DNA of 64,000 nucleotides from Membranipora membranacea (Eukaryota > Bryozoa > Gymnolaemata > Cheilostomatida > Membraniporidae): positions 28,210,001 through 28,274,000 of the forward strand of contig OU612068.1 in the NCBI GenBank assembly GCA_914767715.1, read 5' to 3'. The notes under the pieces were generated by a model. It saw nothing but the letters and a program-made list of their open reading frames with translations, was not told the DNA's origin and did no database searches. The number at the start of each line of letters is the position of its first letter. The first letter of the stretch is position 1. Below are positions 59,938 to 64,000 of this stretch, one piece after another. Both the position numbers and the translations under genes were made by a program.

Positions 59938-61914
59938 TCAGTCAGGAGCCTGATCGACTTTAGGTTTAAGTATAGATTTCCTGGGAGACATGTATGAGTC
60001 ATACCTATATATATTCTCTCTATCCTCATCCTCGCTAATCTCATCACTGTCCTCTTTGTGTCTCTTTTTCTTCTTCTTTTCTTTTTTAGATTTTTTTGAC
60101 TTCTTTTTCTCCCTCTGCTGTTCATAATCATATTCGTCACTGTCATATATGTGTGATGTTTTAGACGATTTGGATGATTTGAATTTAATCAAAGTTGGGG
60201 AGATTTTTTTCTCAGAATCAATCTCTTTGTCTGCATCTGTAAAGATTGTAGAGTGAGTAGTTGCTATAGAGGACATTGAAGGTTCAGAGTGTTTTTGATA
60301 TCTGATTCTGTCATTATCCTTCAATTCAGACTCAGATATTGCTGCCTCTGATGTCGCTGCCTTTACATCATCAGTAAAACTTTGAGTGGTTTTCTTGGCA
60401 TCCTCATCGGTTGCAGTGTCTGAAGTAAGCCTGCTATCTTTTGAATGCCTATGAAGTTCATTCTCTGACATCCTCTCTATATCCACTACTTCTATATCCT
60501 CCAGATAATCCTTGTCCTTGTGTTTGCGCTTACTTTTTACCGATGAATAAATTTCTTCGTCGTCAGAAGAGTCTTTGTCTTTTTGCTTATGCTTCTTTTT
60601 GTCTTTGTCTTTGTCTTTGTGTTTTTTCGTTGATGCTTCACTGTCTTTATCTTTGTGTTTGTGTTTCTTCTCTGATAGCAAACTTTCATTATCATCATAT
60701 TCATCGTCCTCTTGGTCCTCTTCCCTTTGCTTCTTTTTGTGCTTCTTTTTATCACTTGAGTAGCTCTCCTCCTCATCAGACCCTTCTCGATCACGATCTC
60801 TATCTTTGTGCTTTTTATGTTTTTTGACTGTAAATCTTGGCTTTACTCTTCTCCCTATCCCTGTAGGTACGTGTTTTGGCATCTCACCGAATGTAACTGA
60901 TGACCTTCTTCTAGTTGATCGCCTCCTATCTCTATCCCTTCTACTTTTCTTGTGCTTTCTGTGATTGGTTTGATCTAGCAGCCCTTCTGTGTTCTCTGCT
61001 GCTATACTATACTGTCGACTCCCCCACCTTCCGGGTGGTCTCTCCATCTGATGATACTCAGGTGACGAGTCAGAACAGGTGCTACATGAGTCATCACTTG
61101 ATGAGGAGATCTCCTGTCTCTGTTTAGCTATCGAGGACCTATGTGACATACTTGGCCTGCTTGAGTCTCTCCTTACGTAACCCGAGTCTGGTAGGGATGC
61201 TATATAAGCTGGTTTTATGGCAGTTATTGGGATTCTGACTTTAGTCACCGATGCTGATCCGGATCTCACTGGCTTTATTTCTCTACATGCCCTCTTGAAT
61301 CGCTTTGGTGTTTTTTGCTTTAAAGACTTTTTTGCTTTGAAGTGAATATTGGGATTGCTGGGTATACGAGGCTTAACATAAGCGGGACGAGTTAATCTTA
61401 TCTCGTTTTGAGTTTTTGTTGCATAAGCATCAGAGTAATCTCGAGACATTGATGCTTGCCTTGATTGGTTCATATCCAGTTGACCTCCACTTGACCTTCG
61501 GCGCTCATTATGTGTTGAGTAGTCATAGTCAGTATAATCATGGTTATAATACTCGTCATCCGAGTCCTCGTCTTCTTGTCGATCTGCAGCTGAGTAATTA
61601 GACATTGTATCATCGTAGGAAGAACGCCTTCTAGACATTTTGCGCGTTGCTTGCGACTCTTTGCCTTCATAGGAAGATCTTCTTTCTGATTTCTTTTCAA
61701 CCCAGTTTTCCACGCCTTTTTCAATGTTTTTGCTAGATTTGCTGGCTTTGCGAAACTGTATCATTACCGGTGGATTAATGTTAGCATGACTTACTAGGTG
61801 TGGTGGTGGTAGTGGGGGTAATACAGGCATATCGGTATTTGATTGTTCTGTAGAAGGTGTTTGTTGTTCTGGTACTATCCAACGAGGACTTGTAACTCGA
61901 TCATGACTGCTCAT
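59938..61914 (-). CDS. Unidentified Lys/His/Asp-rich low-complexity protein, 658 aa
   Basis: One long exon. An in-frame stop at 61942-61944 lies upstream, so ATG 61914 is the likely start; the stop is at 59938. The N-terminus is Pro-rich (VLPPLPPPHLV), then come Ser/Arg blocks (RRRSSYD twice), an acidic Tyr-rich stretch, and a long central array of KKHKDKDKDKKKHKQ type mixed with acidic clusters. The protein ends near SPRKSILKPKVDQAPD. There is no folded domain that I recognise. Such charged, Lys/His/Asp/Ser tracts occur in nuclear-speckle, cilia-associated and scaffold proteins, but composition alone does not decide. Its end is 78 bp from the CTCF stop, tail to tail. An untranslated 5' exon may exist upstream. 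Confidence 0.8.
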   Translation of the reverse strand: MSSHDRVTSPRWIVPEQQTPSTEQSNTDMPVLPPLPPPHLVSHANINPPVMIQFRKASKSSKNIEKGVENWVEKKSERRSSYEGKESQATRKMSRRRSSYDDTMSNYSAADRQEDEDSDDEYYNHDYTDYDYSTHNERRRSSGGQLDMNQSRQASMSRDYSDAYATKTQNEIRLTRPAYVKPRIPSNPNIHFKAKKSLKQKTPKRFKRACREIKPVRSGSASVTKVRIPITAIKPAYIASLPDSGYVRRDSSRPSMSHRSSIAKQRQEISSSSDDSCSTCSDSSPEYHQMERPPGRWGSRQYSIAAENTEGLLDQTNHRKHKKSRRDRDRRRSTRRRSSVTFGEMPKHVPTGIGRRVKPRFTVKKHKKHKDRDRDREGSDEEESYSSDKKKHKKKQREEDQEDDEYDDNESLLSEKKHKHKDKDSEASTKKHKDKDKDKKKHKQKDKDSSDDEEIYSSVKSKRKHKDKDYLEDIEVVDIERMSENELHRHSKDSRLTSDTATDEDAKKTTQSFTDDVKAATSEAAISESELKDNDRIRYQKHSEPSMSSIATTHSTIFTDADKEIDSEKKISPTLIKFKSSKSSKTSHIYDSDEYDYEQQREKKKSKKSKKEKKKKKRHKEDSDEISEDEDRENIYRYDSYMSPRKSILKPKVDQAPD

Positions 61915-62165
61915 ATTCAAAGCTCCATTTTTGTTTTTGTTTCATCAACATTTCCTTAAAAGTACATTACATTAGCTTTCAGTCTCCTCAATAAAACTTT
62001 TTCATTTAAATTCACATCCTCTATTAAAAATCCGTTTCTATTCTTAAGTCTTGGCCTTACTAAACCGTCACAAAACAGTTTTCATGTTTCATTTGTTGTG
62101 ATGACCATACCATATAGGTTACAGCGTGATGTATGGATATGGATGTATATATTTTCATTCCATAC

Positions 62166-62294
62166 CTGCATCAAACAGTAGGTACTCGTTGATATGTTAG
62201 CTCCATAGATAGGTGTTATCCTGGAACATATCCATCTCAAGGCTGACCAAAGGCTCAATCCAAATAATATAAGATACAGTATGAATTTTAACAT
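62166..62294 (-). CDS. Possible signal-anchor exon (weak)
   Basis: The minus-strand frame opens at ATG 62294 with MLKFILYLILFGLSLWSAL, a plausible signal or membrane anchor, and ends at a good donor CAG|GTATGG (62166), 43 residues. No downstream acceptor in phase 0 joins it to the 59938-61914 frame, so it is either an exon of something unresolved or chance. Confidence 0.25.
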
Positions 62295-62344
62295 CCCGTC
62301 ACTGCATAAAGTCGAACAATCAGTTTGTTATGTCTCTCTTCAAG

Positions 62345-62350
62345 TTTATT
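62345..62350 (-). promoter_or_regulatory. Poly(A) signal for the CAP-domain gene
   Basis: TTTATT on the plus strand, which is AATAAA on the minus strand, lies 73 bp after the stop at 62423. Confidence 0.6.
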
Positions 62351-62422
62351 TTTCTGGTCATGTAAAAATTAACCAGAAATGAATGATGCTGTATGGATAC
62401 TGTTTAATGTTAGACTGCAGCA

Positions 62423-63950
62423 TCATGTCGGATGAACTTTATTTTTTGGGCCTGTCTTCTTCATGTGTGTCTTTTTCACCCTCTCCTTCTCCTTCACCCT
62501 CTCTTTTTTCTTCTTGGACGAGTTTTCTTGAGATGCAGTAGGTAAGATATCACTGATAAGTGAGGTTCTGGTGACAAGGCTCACGCCGCTTCTTTTCTTT
62601 TCCTTGTCACCAACACTGTCTCTCTTAATAATACTCTGGACTTTTTTAACTACCGCAACATTAGTGTCCAACGCTCTACCGTGCTCAGTGTGGATCTCAG
62701 GGAAATAGAGAAACACAACATAGGTCCTCTCAACTGGAGTTTTACTTCCCGTTGCTTTCCATTTCCCATAGCTGTGAGTTAGGACAGTTAGTCTGGCAAC
62801 ACCTAGCCTTGCTACTGATTTCCATATCACTGCTAGGTACTTTTCTGGAAATGAATAAAATTAAAGTCTGTTGAGATGTGGGATCTGAAATCATCCCAAT
62901 TAGTGTTCACTATAGTCAGCTGCAGTCAATATACTCCAGTGACTAGTGATAGCAATAACCATGGTAAATATGGTCACCACATTATTTGGAGGGCAGTCTT
63001 TGATAAAATATAGTAAGTCAAACTCTAATCTCCCATGATCATTCAAGTGAGATGATCTGGGCATATGGGTATATGGTCTTCTCTGGGCTTAAAACGCAAA
63101 TTATACGGTCTACATGGTGATTTGCTCAGTTGGGAGGATTGCTTGATTTTAGTAAGATTCACTTACATCAACTATCATTGCTTACAAAAGTTTCCACATG
63201 AACATACACTTAAAGTTCAAAACCTTTCGGTGAAACTGGTCAGAAGTAGACGGTCGTAAAGTTTGGCCAAATACATAATATAAGCTTGCTGGAAGGTAAT
63301 ACACTAGATGGCCAATTACTCACTGTATTCGAATTTCTCTCCTTTATGTTTGAAAGCCCTTCTATAATCATAAGCTTCCTGTGTAGCTTGGTAACCTGAA
63401 GCAAACAGTCATACATTCATGACATGACATAACATATCAATTTTTTGATATGAAGTTTGAACAGGGAATTGGTCCCATCGATTTGTATGGCAATGTATGA
63501 TCATTTATGACTCAGTTGTGGTCATTTGGTTGAGACAGCGAACTTCTGATCTTGAGATCTAAGTTTGATTCCAATCACCTGGAGTCATTGCCATGGTTTG
63601 AGACTTGCGTGGCATTAAACCTAGACATGAATTTATTAGGAGACTAAAGGTATATACTTTAGTACTTAGTGTAAAATCTCTCCGCACTAAGGACCAGACG
63701 TCAATGTTACAGCATTGTTATTCATTGGCCAGTCCACCCAAAACAATATCTCACCTGTTAGGTATGAGTATCCAGGACGACCTTCAGCGTAGATGAGCGA
63801 TTCTGTACACAGTTTTCCGTATACTCTCCTCTCTCTCGGAAAAGATGTCGGTTGCCCATCCATCTTACCTCTGGTGGCATAACTGTTTACTATTCTTCTA
63901 GCAAGTGAACATAGGTGTGGGTCTATAATTATCGGTTTTGCTGTGTGTAC
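62423..63950 (-). CDS. CAP-superfamily (SCP/GAPR-1-like) protein, 3' exons
   Basis: Three exons are visible: 63950-63755, 63395-63324 and 62844-62423 (stop), about 229 residues; the 5' part lies beyond the window. The CAP fold is recognised from IIIDPHLCSLARRIVNSYAT (first helix), KLCTESLIYA (the GENL/ESL strand), ATQEAYDYRRAFKH, then FEYKKYLAVIWKSVARLGVA and TYVVFLYFPEI, which match the family's H-F-T-Q-V-V-W-K and V-V-x-x-Y-x-P motifs. The usual His before the VW strand is Lys here (YKKYLAVIW), so the conserved His/Glu pair is incomplete. A Lys/Glu/Arg-rich tail of about 60 residues follows (KKKKERVKEKERVKK), unusual for secreted CAP proteins and closer to cytosolic GAPR-1-like forms. Confidence 0.7.
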
Positions 63951-64000
63951 CTACAAAAGCATGATGCTCACTGAAAATTATGATACTGATTCTTCCATTG

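Noticed and set aside
60441-60827. Plus-strand ORF rich in Cys/Leu/Ser/Phe
   Set aside because: It is the antisense of the Lys/His/Asp repeat in the minus-strand gene; there is no independent start or splice context.
62166-62294. First exon encoding a signal anchor for the 59938-61914 protein
   Set aside because: The donor is phase 0 and no downstream acceptor keeps the long frame open; only listed as a weak candidate.

Overview
This is nuclear genomic DNA from an animal. Genes are split into many short exons with GT-AG introns of roughly 0.2-1.5 kb. Sequence between genes is AT-rich, polyadenylation signals follow the genes, and the transposons are small foldback elements plus one tRNA-derived SINE. 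A CTCF-type 11-zinc-finger gene and a sperm/ciliary NME8 gene point to a bilaterian. Compact introns and miniature inverted-repeat elements suggest a marine invertebrate (lophotrochozoan-like), but the phylum cannot be fixed from this window. || Layout. (1) 553-8604 (+): the 3' two-thirds of an NME8/TXNDC3-type axonemal protein (nucleoside diphosphate kinase-like repeats, then a long Ala/Glu/Pro and Ser/Glu tail); one intron holds a 40-copy 26-bp minisatellite. (2) 10003-12128 (-): a TP53INP1/2 homologue, an autophagy and nuclear cofactor with an LC3-interacting motif. (3) 14575-26637 (-): a 19-exon extended synaptotagmin (TM hairpin, SMP, three C2 domains). (4) 26935-28498 (+): a TEX264-like ER-phagy receptor, head to head with (3) and 297 bp from it. 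(5) 28932-35723 or beyond (+): a secreted or surface protein with Sushi, C-type lectin and two TSP1-like modules; its 3' end is unresolved. (6) 40371-41351 (+): an unidentified disordered protein. (7) 42-53 kb: mostly non-coding and mobile-element-rich, with a SINE, two long foldback elements, one MITE copy and one exon of an unidentified small membrane protein (-). (8) 53147-59859 (+): a CTCF homologue in 16 coding exons. (9) 59938-61914 (-): an unidentified Lys/His/Asp-rich protein whose stop lies 78 bp from the CTCF stop, tail to tail. (10) 62423-63950 (-): the 3' exons of a CAP-superfamily (SCP/GAPR-1-like) protein that runs off the window. || Functional picture. Three neighbours (TP53INP, extended synaptotagmin, TEX264) act at the ER membrane or in autophagosome formation in known animals, and two of them carry visible LC3-interacting motifs. 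That grouping is suggestive but may be chance. No operon-like or prokaryotic system, CRISPR array or virus was found. Splice-site and phase bookkeeping was done by hand; phases close across all listed exons of NME8, TP53INP, TEX264 and CTCF. Two joins (extended synaptotagmin exon 10 to 11, and the 3' end of the Sushi/lectin/TSP1 gene) remain open.
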